The notes: generated by a model not told the origin, from the letters alone. 64,000 nt of DNA from Oligoflexia bacterium (GCA_016861345.1 BOLD01000013.1:22918-86917); one strand, 5' to 3'; counted from the stretch's first letter, positions 16,371-26,209 are shown. Numbers and translations are program-made.

Positions 16371-17278
16371 TCTTCACCTTCTTCTAAAGTTATATCCATT
16401 TCCACATGCTTGAGATGATCCGCAGGACGTTCACCACAAACTTGGCGAATCACCCAAGAAGACATCACAAAACCAAAAGTCCCTGTCACGAAACTGGCAT
16501 TTCCATAAATCATATTTCTTTTATCACACGAGTGAAAATCATTCTGCCCCTGAGGGCAGACGCATTTAAATCCCTGGCCCTGATCATAATGAAGCTGAAC
16601 GGGCTGCATGTGAATTTCTTCTGAAAAAACACAGGGCACGCCAAACTCGGCCTCTCGAGGAAATTTGTACTTGGTTCGTAAAATTTTTCTGAGCTGCGCG
16701 GCCATGGGGTCTGTGTGGGTATGGGCAAGATCTGTTAGCTTGACCCTGGTGGGGTCTAATCGGCCCGCAGCACCGCTTGAAGAAATCACAGAAATTCCCT
16801 TTTCTTTACAGGCGTTGATCAAGTGGGCCTTTGCTGTTAGGTTATCAATGGCATCAATCACAAAGTCAGGTTTTGTCCCTAAAATCGCTTCAGAGTTTTC
16901 AGCATTATAAAACATGACCATTTCTTGAACTTGAGCCTGAGGATTGACCTTTCGCATTCGCTCAGCCATCACTTGTGCCTTCTTTTTTCCCACCAAGCCT
17001 TGCAGGGCATGCAACTGACGATTGGCATTTGTGATACAGATCTCATCAAAATCCACAAGCGTCAGCCGCCCCACACCTGATCGCGCAAGTGCCTCTGCGG
17101 CCCAAGATCCCACTCCGCCTAAACCAATCACACAGACATGGGTGTGGAAAAGTTTTTCCATATTCGCATCACCAACAAGGCGACCAAAGCGATCAAATCG
17201 TCGATGAAGGACATAGGGGGTTTCCTTTGGCTGCTGGGTTTTTGAATCAAATTCTGGGTTCGTATTGTTTTCACTCAT
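16367..17278 (-). CDS. tcdA: tRNA threonylcarbamoyladenosine dehydratase TcdA (ThiF/E1-like)
   Basis: The start was chosen at 17278 (MSENNTNP..., 303 aa); upstream codons have no family match. The E1-like fold shows the nucleotide motif GLGGVGSWAAEALARSGVG, then LVDFD..CITNANRQ, DAIDN and a C-terminal block with several Cys (FKCVCPQG, HSCDKRN). TcdA (CsdL/YgdL) cyclises t6A37 in tRNAs to ct6A using ATP. Length and motifs fit well. It is divergent from the RlmI-like gene, with a 118-bp gap, and coupled downstream to the 43-aa membrane protein. Confidence 0.9.
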   Translation of the reverse strand: MSENNTNPEFDSKTQQPKETPYVLHRRFDRFGRLVGDANMEKLFHTHVCVIGLGGVGSWAAEALARSGVGRLTLVDFDEICITNANRQLHALQGLVGKKKAQVMAERMRKVNPQAQVQEMVMFYNAENSEAILGTKPDFVIDAIDNLTAKAHLINACKEKGISVISSSGAAGRLDPTRVKLTDLAHTHTDPMAAQLRKILRTKYKFPREAEFGVPCVFSEEIHMQPVQLHYDQGQGFKCVCPQGQNDFHSCDKRNMIYGNASFVTGTFGFVMSSWVIRQVCGERPADHLKHVEMDITLEEGEE

Positions 17279-17396
17279 GATCTGGTGAAAATTGATGATT
17301 TCACCTCTTTCTGTCAAGGATTCCCTTCTGCCCTCAGCTGAACTCGTGACTTTTGACTTAAAATACAGCAAATTCCCCCTTCTCAAGGAGCCTCAA

Positions 17397-18614
17397 ATGG
17401 AATCACTGGTCGGCCTTGGCATTGATAAGCTACCGATACTCACCCTTACCCGGGATGTCACTAAACACTTAAAAAGAGGCCACCGGTGGATCTTTGCCAA
17501 CTGCTTTGATGAGAAAGCTAAAATCCAATCTGGCCCTGGTCTGCTGCAATACAAAAACGAGGCTCTCGCTATTGGAGTTGTCCAAGCCGACACCCAGTTG
17601 AGATTTCGAATCTGTTTTCTAACAGAAGAATTATTTTACAAAAAAAACAATCCCAAACTCTCTTTAGACCAATGGGCCCGAAACCAGTGGAAAAAAGCCC
17701 TGAACCTTCGGCAGAATTTTGACCCTGAAAAAACAAACTCTTTTCGCCTGATCAACGGCGAGGGCGATGGGATGCCCGGCCTAATCGTGGACATTTATGC
17801 CAACACGGCTGTGATCAAACATGATCACCCCATTATGGAAAAATTTTGGAATCAAAAAGCTATCGCTCAACAAATTTGTCAGGATCTTCCTCAGGTTCAG
17901 TGTGTTTATCTCAAGCGTCGAAATGACGATGATTGCAAGGGTGAGAACTTGATCGGCGCTTTGCCTGAAGAAGTCATCTTTAAAGAAAATGGAATCCTTT
18001 TTTCATCCAACATCCGAGATGCCGCAAAAACTGGCTTTTTTCTCGATCAGCGAGATAATCGCTTGCTGCTTTCACGATTTTCAAAAAATTTGTCTGTGCT
18101 GAATTTATTTTGCTACACCGGTGGTTTTTCTCTCTTAGCTGCCGCTGGTGGCGCAAAAAAAATCACAAGTGTTGATATTGCCAAAGTGGCCATTGAGAAT
18201 GTGAAACGAAATTTTGAACTCAATCACTTTTCAACTGAACATAAGGATATTGCTGCTGATGCCTTTCAATTTGTCGAAGAAGAAATAAAAGCCAAGCATA
18301 AATATGACCTGGTTATCACCGATCCACCCAGCTTTGCACCGAATGAAAAAGCAGTTCCCCAGGCCACAAATGCTTATATTAAAATATTTGCAGATTCTTT
18401 AAAACTTGTTGAAGAAAATGGGCTTTTTGCCGCCAGCTCTTGCTCCAGCCACATTCACTTTGAAGCTTTTTTAGAAATCACTCGGGAGGCCTTCTCAAAA
18501 GCCCGCCGCCGAGGGACCTTGGTTTACTTGGGCGGTCAGCCCACAGACCACCCCTATCCCCTGGCCATGGAAGAACTTCGGTATTTGAAATTTGCTTTAT
18601 TCCGAGTGGACTAA
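17397..18614 (+). CDS. RlmI-like class I rRNA (cytosine-C5) methyltransferase
   Basis: ATG 17397 follows CAAGGAG by six bases, giving 405 aa. An N-terminal PUA-like part (KHLKRGHRWIFANCF) leads to a Rossmann methyltransferase domain with LNLFCYTGGFSLLAAAGG (SAM motif I), SVDIAKVA, and VITDPPSFA (motif IV). A Cys-containing segment follows (ASSCSSHIHF). This is the RlmI/RlmK family, which makes m5C1962 in E. coli 23S rRNA. The exact target here is not certain. The 3' end overlaps the convergent tatD gene by 18 bp. Confidence 0.87.
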   Translation: MESLVGLGIDKLPILTLTRDVTKHLKRGHRWIFANCFDEKAKIQSGPGLLQYKNEALAIGVVQADTQLRFRICFLTEELFYKKNNPKLSLDQWARNQWKKALNLRQNFDPEKTNSFRLINGEGDGMPGLIVDIYANTAVIKHDHPIMEKFWNQKAIAQQICQDLPQVQCVYLKRRNDDDCKGENLIGALPEEVIFKENGILFSSNIRDAAKTGFFLDQRDNRLLLSRFSKNLSVLNLFCYTGGFSLLAAAGGAKKITSVDIAKVAIENVKRNFELNHFSTEHKDIAADAFQFVEEEIKAKHKYDLVITDPPSFAPNEKAVPQATNAYIKIFADSLKLVEENGLFAASSCSSHIHFEAFLEITREAFSKARRRGTLVYLGGQPTDHPYPLAMEELRYLKFALFRVD

Positions 18615-19382
18615 CCACTTTCTCAAATTTTCAGTCGTCATCTTCAGAACTTCTTCTGTGGATATTTTTCGAATTTTCCCCACTTCTTCTGCAACTTGAA
18701 TAAGAGTTGCTGGCTCATTGTGCTCTGGTTCTATCCCCGGTGGCGGCTGATCAGGACTGTCCGTCTCAATAAATAATCGATCCATCGGGATCATCTGCAC
18801 GGCCTGCTTCAGACGAAGATTATCCGGTCGGCACAAAGGCCCACCAACAGAGAGATGACAGCCCAGCTGGAGATACTCTTCTGCCTCTTTCGCGGAGCCA
18901 TTAAACGAGTGCACCATCGCTCCTCGCTGGGGTAGGCCCCAGACATCTAAAATTCGTAGAGCCTCATCACGACATCGAACCAAATGCAAAACTAAAGGTA
19001 ACTCGGCAACTTTGGCCAGTTCGATTTGCTTTTCAAAAACATCAATCTGTCGATGCTCTGAGCCCTTTGAAATATGGGGGCGAAAATCAAGACCTGCCTC
19101 ACCAAGGGCTTTCGCCTTGGGAAGTAACCGCGCTAGCTCATCTAAGGCTTGATCACACTCTGCTTCGCTGTGATCAGCCACCCAATAAGGGTGAAGGCCA
19201 AAACAGGGCAAAATCCCTGGATACTTTTTTTGCAGGTCTAATTGGCGACGCCAATCCTCTGGCCCCACGCCCCCTTGAAGAAATTGGGTGATATTTTTTT
19301 CGCGCGCGTTGAATAAAACTTGGTCCAACCGAGACTCAAGACGAGGATCTGCTAAATGCGAGTGGGCGTCGATATAGGTCAC
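18597..19382 (-). CDS. TatD family metal-dependent hydrolase
   Basis: The 261-residue protein has the TIM-barrel metal ligands of TatD enzymes: DAHSHLAD at the N-terminus, ALGEAGLD, PLVLHLVRCRDEAL, MVHSFNGSAKE and ETDSPDQPP. The family are metal-dependent DNases or D-tyrosyl-tRNA/other esterases of varied roles in the cytoplasm. Length is typical. It is a single gene, convergent with the RlmI-like gene. Confidence 0.9.
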   Translation of the reverse strand: MTYIDAHSHLADPRLESRLDQVLFNAREKNITQFLQGGVGPEDWRRQLDLQKKYPGILPCFGLHPYWVADHSEAECDQALDELARLLPKAKALGEAGLDFRPHISKGSEHRQIDVFEKQIELAKVAELPLVLHLVRCRDEALRILDVWGLPQRGAMVHSFNGSAKEAEEYLQLGCHLSVGGPLCRPDNLRLKQAVQMIPMDRLFIETDSPDQPPPGIEPEHNEPATLIQVAEEVGKIRKISTEEVLKMTTENLRKWLVHSE

Positions 19383-19473
19383 ATGTCCAGTCTAGCTTAA
19401 AAAACCCGACTCTTGCAAATCTCAATTCGATCCGAAGAGAGAGATGCAGTTCATTATCTCAAAGGAGTGAGAC

Positions 19474-20496
19474 ATGCACAAAATTTGGATGGGATTTGAC
19501 ATTAAAACTTCTCCAGCCCCAATGCTTCAACCTCAGAAAATTGAATACTGGAAGCCGCATCAGTTTAAAGATACTCAACCCGAGTCTCCCTTTCATTATA
19601 AAGCTGACGCTCTTGTTGGACTGTCTCTGATTCAGCTGAATCAACATTTACAAAATCCCTTCACCTCACCCCAAATGAATTTCAGCTTTGCTGCGGACTC
19701 TTGGAAAACTCTTGAACCCCATCATGAGCTCTACGCCAGATCACAGCCTCGTATTTCTGCTCTTCGAAAGCACACCAAAGAATGCCCTCAGCCTCTTGTG
19801 ACTAGCTTTGAGCGCAAATGGACTGAAATTCTTGATGCTTGCCAACACTCTTGGGGAATGGATCTTCAACATCTGGGCTATATGCTCGATGCCGTCGACT
19901 ACCTTGAAGAAAGCTTAAAGTGGCCTTTGCTTTACAACTATTCGATTCAATTTTCTCGTCCAGTACTCACTCAAATGCATCACTTGCATTCACTTCTATT
20001 TAATCTTCGTGCATTGATGGCTATGGATTACAATGCCTATGTTCAAGATCCAACTTTTGAATCTGTCAAAGTGGACTCGATCAGTGATTATCTCGCAAAG
20101 TGCGAATACGTCGCTAATGATGCTCTTCTTTACTGGAAATTAAAGCGCACAAGTTCTGAGATGCCTGCAAAAACCTATGAGAAACTCTCTCAATATTTTC
20201 AAGAGTATTCTCATAATGCGGTTTGCTTAATTGAGAGCCTGCCAAAAAGTTTCTTATCAGGGCTTCCTCAGGATCAAATGGATGACACTCTTTATTTGAC
20301 TCAGATGGATTGGTTGCTTGGAACTGATGCTGGTCTTCTTTTCAGAGTCCGTGAGGAGATTTATGGATTGATGGAAGGCTATCATCAAATTTTCTGGCCA
20401 GAGCTTGATGGGAAAACTCCAATGCAGTCTCACCAATTAAGCGTGAATTGTCTGTTGACAGAGAAAGATGCCTTCCCGACTGTGGATGCTGCCTAA
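19474..20496 (+). CDS. Conserved-looking protein of unknown function
   Basis: The 340-residue soluble protein starts at ATG 19474 after AAAGGAG. It has no signal peptide or membrane segment and is rich in aromatic residues and helices (WGMDLQHLGYMLDAVDYLEESLKW, ALLYWKLKR). The latter half looks all-helical. No motif of a known family was recognised. Codon use and RBS look like a normal gene. It is isolated between the divergent tatD and the convergent dedA. Function is unknown. Confidence 0.75.
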   Translation: MHKIWMGFDIKTSPAPMLQPQKIEYWKPHQFKDTQPESPFHYKADALVGLSLIQLNQHLQNPFTSPQMNFSFAADSWKTLEPHHELYARSQPRISALRKHTKECPQPLVTSFERKWTEILDACQHSWGMDLQHLGYMLDAVDYLEESLKWPLLYNYSIQFSRPVLTQMHHLHSLLFNLRALMAMDYNAYVQDPTFESVKVDSISDYLAKCEYVANDALLYWKLKRTSSEMPAKTYEKLSQYFQEYSHNAVCLIESLPKSFLSGLPQDQMDDTLYLTQMDWLLGTDAGLLFRVREEIYGLMEGYHQIFWPELDGKTPMQSHQLSVNCLLTEKDAFPTVDAA

Positions 20497-20512
20497 GTTG
20501 TTCAATAGATAC

Positions 20513-21181
20513 TTAGCGATGAACTGGTGGTCTATATTTGTGCCAAAGTTTGCGCAATATATAGACCACAATCAACACTGCAACTGCCCCAAAAAACCAG
20601 ATCTTGAATTTATGAATAGTTTTTAAGATCGGCTCTCCAAAATGATAAATCAATAATATTTGAGTCGGCACACTAATCAAAGCGGCAAATCCATCCACCA
20701 AAGCAAACTGCCAACCAGGAAATTTACTCATACCCAAAATAATATGGGCTGGAAAACGAATCCCCGGGGTAAAACGAAAAATAAAAGCCGCATAGATTCC
20801 AAATTTTTGAACCCACTGATTAATTTTTTCAAGTGCATTCTCACTAAAAACTTGTTTCATTTTCGGTTTACTGAGAAGTTTTCGGCCAAATATTCTTCCC
20901 AGTGTAAACACTAAATAGTCGGCAAAAATAACTGCAAATAAGGTCACAGCAGCGGCTTCATAACCTTCAACAACTGGAGCTCCCTGATAAGGCGGAGGAA
21001 ATATTTCTGGATTAGCTCCCATGTAGGTCAAAATCCCCACACTGACGATAGTCACCTCTTCGGGCAGGGGTAATCCAAAACCACTGGCAAGCATCATCCC
21101 TAAGACAGCCAAATACACAAAGTTCGGCTGATAGGCATATTGGGCGAGCCATTGAAATATGGGTTCATTCGCAAAACTCAT
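20513..21181 (-). CDS. DedA family (VTT domain) membrane protein
   Basis: The 222-residue inner-membrane protein has the DedA/VTT features: LASGFGLPLPEE re-entrant segment, FGRKLL, and FIFRFTPGIRFP with the conserved Arg and Gly, plus several transmembrane helices. DedA proteins act in lipid (undecaprenyl phosphate, phosphatidylethanolamine) flipping and envelope homeostasis. It is a single gene; the start ATG 21181 is 66 bp from the divergent RluA-type gene. Confidence 0.88.
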   Translation of the reverse strand: MSFANEPIFQWLAQYAYQPNFVYLAVLGMMLASGFGLPLPEEVTIVSVGILTYMGANPEIFPPPYQGAPVVEGYEAAAVTLFAVIFADYLVFTLGRIFGRKLLSKPKMKQVFSENALEKINQWVQKFGIYAAFIFRFTPGIRFPAHIILGMSKFPGWQFALVDGFAALISVPTQILLIYHFGEPILKTIHKFKIWFFGAVAVLIVVYILRKLWHKYRPPVHR

Positions 21182-21247
21182 GTCCGATCAGGCTATCACT
21201 CATTTTCATTCTTGCTGACATTCGATACGCCGTGCTAATGCAATTCT

Positions 21248-22132
21248 ATGATTCAAAATGGTTTTGAATATGGAGTTCGCCACCACTTAGCCCTATCCAA
21301 TGGTCCAATGGGTCATATTTTAATGTCTGAGATGGGACTTTCAGATAGCCAAATCCTCTTTCTGCTTAATTTAGGTGCAATATATCACAATCACAAAAGA
21401 TCAGATGGCCCTCTGGATTCACAAATTCAACTAAACGACTATCTTCGTGTGCACACTAATCCCCGGCGCTTTGACTGTTCAAAAACAAAGTGGAAAGAAA
21501 CAATCATTTTTGAAAATGTCGATTTTATTGTGATGAATAAACCGGCAGGCCTTCCCTGTCACCCCACTGTCGATAACAAAATTGAAAATATTCTAACCCA
21601 AGCCTCACGGGCTTTGAAGACCTCACTCTACATCACTCATCGATTGGATGTGCCCACTTCAGGATTAATTGTCTACGCAAAAACAAAAGAGTTTCAAACT
21701 CGGTTTAACAAACTGATTATGCAGGGTGCAGTTGAAAAAATTTATTTCGCACAAGTTGAAAAAAAGAATTCTTCGCTCAAACCTGGAATTATTGAACACT
21801 GGATGAAGAAAAGTCCCTATGCTCCGAAAACAGTTTCTTCCCAACCTCAACCCGACTGGCCGGGCGGAGGCGATCTTTGCCAGTTGGAAATTCTAGAGAC
21901 AAAAGAAATGAATGATTCGACCAATCAGCTAAAAATTCGCTTAATCACGGGGCGAACTCACCAGATCAGGTCTCAGCTTTCACACCTGGGATTTCCCATC
22001 ATCGGGGATCAACTTTATGGATCATCACGGACTCACCAAGCAGGCTTAGAAAGTATCGGCCTGACTGCAGCAATTTTAAAATTAAGAATAGACAATATAG
22101 ATTATCAATTTAGTCTAGATCCCCAAAACTAA
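21248..22132 (+). CDS. RluA family pseudouridine synthase
   Basis: The 294-residue protein shows a short S4-like N-terminus (LFLLNLGAIYHN) and the RluA catalytic domain: FIVMNKPAGLPCHP, HRLDVPTSGLIVYAKT with the catalytic Asp, and RTHQIRSQLSHLGFPIIGDQLYG. It isomerises uridine in rRNA or tRNA; the target cannot be read. The 3' end overlaps the convergent LysR gene by 23 bp. A second, shorter paralogue lies at 42128-42772. Confidence 0.88.
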   Translation: MIQNGFEYGVRHHLALSNGPMGHILMSEMGLSDSQILFLLNLGAIYHNHKRSDGPLDSQIQLNDYLRVHTNPRRFDCSKTKWKETIIFENVDFIVMNKPAGLPCHPTVDNKIENILTQASRALKTSLYITHRLDVPTSGLIVYAKTKEFQTRFNKLIMQGAVEKIYFAQVEKKNSSLKPGIIEHWMKKSPYAPKTVSSQPQPDWPGGGDLCQLEILETKEMNDSTNQLKIRLITGRTHQIRSQLSHLGFPIIGDQLYGSSRTHQAGLESIGLTAAILKLRIDNIDYQFSLDPQN

Positions 22133-23003
22133 ACTCTTGCATCAACCGTGCGGCAATTGGATTTTGAAGTTTTCTTTGAGCGGAGATCAACCAGATCTCT
22201 TCAAAGCAGCCAAAAAGTTCACCCACTTTGATGAGGTCCTTTGATTTGAGTAAATCTCGAACTGCAATCTCTGGAACAACGATCAAACCACGCCCATCAA
22301 GAGCTAAGGTCTTCATCAGCATCGTATCCTGGGCTTCGGCAACAATATCAACAGAGAGCATTTGGCTTTCAACGTAACGATCAAAATCCATTCTCATTCG
22401 ACATTCGTTTGTTGGTAAAATAAAAGGCTGACCGTTCAATGAGTGTGGAAACATCGTTGTGAGTGATTTGAATTTCTCTGCTCCACAAACGATCAACTGC
22501 ATTTTTGCCAATGATCGTGTGAAAAGTTTCTTTTCTGTCAAAATGGGTGGTGCCGTATTGGACAGAACCAGATCCAATTGATGTTCAGTCAGATTCTGAA
22601 TCAGATCAGCGCCCTTGCCCTCAAAAACTGAAATCTGACAATCACCATAAGAATAGGCTTTTTGCATTAAAGCTCGAATCAAAGATTTCGGAACACTCTC
22701 TAAGGCTCCGATTTGAATTCGAATTTTCTTCTCTTGGGGTCGATCCTGAATCGCGTCCATCATCTCATCGCCCAAACGAAAAATTTCATTGGAATAATTC
22801 AGAACCACACGGCCAATTTCTGTGAGCTGCAGACTTCGATTTCTTCTCTCAAAAAGTGGCTGCCCTAAGAACTCTTCAAATTGTTTGAGCTGCATGCTCA
22901 GCGTGGGCTGCCCCAATCGCAACTTATCAGCAGCCTTTGAAACGCTCCCTTCGGTTGCGATGACTTTGAAATAGTAAAGATGATGATAATTAAATTTAAG
23001 CAT
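22110..23003 (-). CDS. LysR family regulator, NhaR-like
   Basis: The 297-residue protein begins FNYHHLYYFKVIATEGSVSKAA, the winged HTH of the NhaR subgroup, followed by LRLGQPTLSMQLKQFEEFLG. The C-terminal part is a periplasmic-binding-protein-like effector domain. NhaR in enterobacteria activates the Na+/H+ antiporter gene nhaA and other targets; no antiporter is next to it here, so the regulon is unknown. It lies 10 bp upstream-side of the barrel gene at 23014 on the same strand order, which is transcribed first. Confidence 0.85.
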   Translation of the reverse strand: MLKFNYHHLYYFKVIATEGSVSKAADKLRLGQPTLSMQLKQFEEFLGQPLFERRNRSLQLTEIGRVVLNYSNEIFRLGDEMMDAIQDRPQEKKIRIQIGALESVPKSLIRALMQKAYSYGDCQISVFEGKGADLIQNLTEHQLDLVLSNTAPPILTEKKLFTRSLAKMQLIVCGAEKFKSLTTMFPHSLNGQPFILPTNECRMRMDFDRYVESQMLSVDIVAEAQDTMLMKTLALDGRGLIVVPEIAVRDLLKSKDLIKVGELFGCFEEIWLISAQRKLQNPIAARLMQEFSFGDLD

Positions 23004-23013
23004 GAAACCCAGA

Positions 23014-23919
23014 CTACATTAAGCTAATAAAGGACATAATATAATATGAAGTCTCTTTATCGCGGAAAAGTTGAAAGTCTTCGCCTCGTCGATCTCTCAA
23101 ATCAATACGATTTTCGATACCGGCAATAAACTTAAATCTCTTGCTCAACATAATCCAAGTATTCGGAGCCATCTTAAAATATTCAGCCACTGCAGATTTT
23201 GAATTTGCTTCCTCAGAACCATAGTACCATTCATGACTTAAACCGATATCAATACCTGGAGTAAAGACCTTATTCAGGTAACGTGATAAACTGACATAGT
23301 GGTCTAATTTTCCAATCATATTGTTATCAGATCTCACACTGCGACCACCATCGGGATACACGGTTTCCGCTCGATAGGATTTCTGTGTGTGAAAATAATA
23401 ATCTGGCTTCATGTTGTAAGTCACACTCCAGTTTCGATCTAATTTTTTATCAAAAATCAGCCAGGACTGCACTCGTGAGATCCACTTCTTTTGCTGAGAA
23501 GACTCTGATGTGGGCCAATAGATATAGAACGTTCCTGATAAATCCCACTCACCTGGTAAGGTTGCCAAGGTATAATTGCTATAGGTCATATGAAAATCAG
23601 CTAATGATGTCTTTGATTCTTTCTCTTTGCCAAACTGGTCACTGCCCCCCGTTTGTGTATTAAATGCGGGACGAATCGAGATCTTTTGATTCTCATCAAT
23701 ACGGTAGAGAAGAGCCACGTACTGATAGATATTCCAAGAGGCCTTTCCATGATCCACAGGCTCTTTTGAAGCCACAGAAAAATTAAAATAGCTCGAAGAC
23801 CAATTCTTACTCAAGATTGAGCGAGAGGATGTGGATAAAGACCCCTCTGTATCTTGAGCCAAGGATACTTGAGCGGATACAAGGATCATTAGAACGCTAA
23901 ATGTTACCGATCTTGACAT
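23014..23919 (-). CDS. Outer-membrane beta-barrel protein
   Basis: The start was placed at 23919 (MSRSVTFSVLMILVSAQVSLA, a clean signal peptide; 301 aa), not at the longer 24027. The mature protein alternates polar and aromatic beta strands (NIYQYVALLYRIDENQKISIRPAF, WDLSGTFYIYWP, TPGIDIGLSHEWYYG). Such patterns are typical of a porin-like or channel barrel. No named family is recognised. It is divergent from the endonuclease/phosphatase lipoprotein gene and lies just upstream of the NhaR-like gene. Confidence 0.72.
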   Translation of the reverse strand: MSRSVTFSVLMILVSAQVSLAQDTEGSLSTSSRSILSKNWSSSYFNFSVASKEPVDHGKASWNIYQYVALLYRIDENQKISIRPAFNTQTGGSDQFGKEKESKTSLADFHMTYSNYTLATLPGEWDLSGTFYIYWPTSESSQQKKWISRVQSWLIFDKKLDRNWSVTYNMKPDYYFHTQKSYRAETVYPDGGRSVRSDNNMIGKLDHYVSLSRYLNKVFTPGIDIGLSHEWYYGSEEANSKSAVAEYFKMAPNTWIMLSKRFKFIAGIENRIDLRDRRGEDFQLFRDKETSYYIMSFISLM

Positions 23920-23990
23920 AAAAGATCCCCCAAACCCTGCCCTTATCCCATATTTCTCACATTTTGAGCAAGTTCGGACTGTGTCATCTG

Positions 23991-24018
23991 ATGACCTCGA
24001 TAAGACTTTTTGTATAAT
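23991..24018 (+). promoter_or_regulatory. Sigma70-like promoter of the endonuclease/phosphatase lipoprotein
   Basis: TATAAT (24013-24018) in TTTTGTATAATCC is a perfect -10, with an upstream ATGACC (23991-23996) at 16 bp as a weak -35. The TG before the -10 could compensate. It fits transcription of the gene starting at 24049, whose RBS is AGAGGAG. Confidence 0.6.
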
Positions 24019-24048
24019 CCAACACAATGACTTTTAAGAGGAGAACCC

Positions 24049-25146
24049 ATGTCTAAGTCTTTGACAATCGTGAAACTGCTTCATTATGGATTTTTAGTCC
24101 TTCTCACATCGCTACTTCTCTCATGCTCCTCCAAACAAATCCAAGAACATGGCTTACCACCTAAGCCTGAATTTTTAATGACCAAACAGAAGGGCGGTCG
24201 TTTCTCAGTGATGGCTTACAATGTCGAAAATCTCTTTGATACGGAAAAAGACGAAAACAGAAAGGATTGGGAATATCTTCCGCTCAGCCTTAAAGCCAGT
24301 CTCAATGCAAAGGCTTATTGCGACACTTTAAAATCTTCATATCAGCAGAAAGAATGTCTAGAAAAAGATTGGAATGAAGAGATCCTCAAGAAGAAAATGA
24401 GCCAGCTGGCCGATTCAATTCTTCAAGTTCGAGATCAAGGGCCTGACATTTTAATGCTCGAAGAAGTTGAGAATATTAAAATTTTAAAACGCTTCAATAA
24501 AGAATACCTGCAAAAAGCCGGATACATTACAGAGGTTCTGATTGAGGGCGACGACCAACGAGGAATCGATATAGGTCTGCTCTCAAGATTTCCCCTCTCA
24601 GGCACACCCAAACTTCATAAGATTGAAACTCTAAAAAATACTCGAGGAATTCAAGAAGTAGTTTTAAAGCTACCCACTGGTCAAACAGTCACTATTCTTG
24701 GACTTCACTTCCCCTCTCAAGGAAATCCCCACCAGCATCGAGTGGACGCTGTGAACACTCTCAATAAAATTGCTGCTTCAAAAAAATCTGAAGATCTCAT
24801 TATTGCCGGCGGCGATTTTAACATCACCACAGAAGAAGACAGAGACTCAAAGCTCTTTGAAAAAACTCTTGGTGAAAAGTGGTATGTCACACACCAGATT
24901 GGCTGCAAAACATGCAAGGGAACTCATAACTACAAGGGCTCTTGGTCATTTCTTGATGCCCTTCTTTTCTCGAAAAACTTTAACCCCTCAAACCAAATCG
25001 GGGTCGCTCTATTACCGGATACAATCCTAACACCGATGTGGGGAAAAACTCAGGCTTTAAAAACATGGCGACCTGCCAGATTCAGAGATGACGGAACCGG
25101 AGTCTCTGACCATTTACCGATCTATGCCGAATTTGAAGTGCGGTAA
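24049..25146 (+). CDS. Lipoprotein of the endonuclease/exonuclease/phosphatase family
   Basis: The 365-residue protein has a lipobox (LLLSCSS, Cys about 26). The EEP fold follows: MAYNVENLFD, MLEEVENI, LGLHFPSQGNPHQHRVDA, IIAGGDFNITTEED and SDHLPIYAEF. These carry the Asn, Glu, Asp and His metal and catalytic positions of DNase I-like enzymes. Being lipid-anchored, it acts in the envelope or outside the cell. In a predator it could degrade prey DNA, but a phosphatase role is equally possible. It is convergent with the next lipoprotein gene (10-bp gap). Confidence 0.87.
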   Translation: MSKSLTIVKLLHYGFLVLLTSLLLSCSSKQIQEHGLPPKPEFLMTKQKGGRFSVMAYNVENLFDTEKDENRKDWEYLPLSLKASLNAKAYCDTLKSSYQQKECLEKDWNEEILKKKMSQLADSILQVRDQGPDILMLEEVENIKILKRFNKEYLQKAGYITEVLIEGDDQRGIDIGLLSRFPLSGTPKLHKIETLKNTRGIQEVVLKLPTGQTVTILGLHFPSQGNPHQHRVDAVNTLNKIAASKKSEDLIIAGGDFNITTEEDRDSKLFEKTLGEKWYVTHQIGCKTCKGTHNYKGSWSFLDALLFSKNFNPSNQIGVALLPDTILTPMWGKTQALKTWRPARFRDDGTGVSDHLPIYAEFEVR

Positions 25147-25156
25147 TTTTCTGTTC

Positions 25157-26209
25157 TTAAAAGAATAAAACCGAATCCCAGGGCACATCACCTCGACTGC
25201 AAGCTCCATCAAGTTGAGCTGTGCCCTTTTCATCTTTAACCTGTAGTCCGCTCACGGATTTCATTAACACGGCATTCTTTCTTGATTTTTCAGGCTTGTA
25301 CTGAAAATTCATTCGAAAGCCAGGGGCTTGATTAGGGCAGGTATTTGCATCAGGCAAAATCTCGGGATTCTGACTAAGAGCTAAGCTAAAATACGACCGA
25401 GTCGTATCATTCGACAAATGCGCCTGCAGAAAAGAAGAAAGCTCAGGTTTTAAAGTAATCAATGGGTCTTGATTTTCTCGGGCCTCTCGTTTGACCTGAA
25501 TGACACCCTCGATTCCTAAAGTAATATTCGATTGCTCGTTCTTCACGCCAGATTGCTTAGAGTACAAACTTTGACGACCCAGAACTAAAAACTTTTCCTG
25601 ATCAGACGAATCGTCTCTGACCAATTGAATATCAATCCATTCTTGAACATCAAGTTTTCTTTTCTGCTGAGTTTTGTTTTTATAAGTGATTTTTCGGCCA
25701 AATGCAGCCTCTTCGCCGCTCCCAAGAGTGCGAACTTCAATTGAGGTTATTTTTCCCTCTGTTCGTGAAAGGACCATCTGTAGTTTTTGATTTCGCTGAA
25801 CTGAAAGATCACCGGCCGCTCGCTCGCAGCCCTCTTCTTTGATGTCGACGATCAACCGAGCATCTGTGCCTGACACTTTCGATTCAGATTTTTTGCATGC
25901 ATAAATGTTTTGACCTAAACTCAATTGTCTTTTCTCATTTAATTCCAAAGCCATTAAAAGATATTGAGAAATTTCATTCATTTTCTCAATTGATACATCC
26001 GCGTACTTAAGATCCATCGATGCGGGAGCCAAGCCACTGGGATCAGGCTGCTTTGTATCTACAGCAGGAGGTTTTGCTTTGTTCTTTTTTTTCAACTGAT
26101 CTTCTTTTTCTTGAGCGGACAAAACGGCTGGATCCTTGGGAACGCAGGCAGAAAGACCAAGAAAGAGAGTTGTTAAAACGACAGCAGAAAATTGAAATGA
26201 ATTGGGCAT
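25157..26209 (-). CDS. Hypothetical lipoprotein
   Basis: The 350-residue protein has a lipobox (LGLSACVP, Cys about 22), then a Lys- and Pro-rich linker (KKKNKAKPPAVDTKQPDP) and a mainly beta-type C-terminal domain with few Cys. No family is recognised. Its promoter region (TATAAG close upstream on the minus strand) and RBS look normal. It is convergent with the endonuclease lipoprotein; divergent from the AAA/DUF4143 gene across 230 bp. Confidence 0.75.
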   Translation of the reverse strand: MPNSFQFSAVVLTTLFLGLSACVPKDPAVLSAQEKEDQLKKKNKAKPPAVDTKQPDPSGLAPASMDLKYADVSIEKMNEISQYLLMALELNEKRQLSLGQNIYACKKSESKVSGTDARLIVDIKEEGCERAAGDLSVQRNQKLQMVLSRTEGKITSIEVRTLGSGEEAAFGRKITYKNKTQQKRKLDVQEWIDIQLVRDDSSDQEKFLVLGRQSLYSKQSGVKNEQSNITLGIEGVIQVKREARENQDPLITLKPELSSFLQAHLSNDTTRSYFSLALSQNPEILPDANTCPNQAPGFRMNFQYKPEKSRKNAVLMKSVSGLQVKDEKGTAQLDGACSRGDVPWDSVLFF

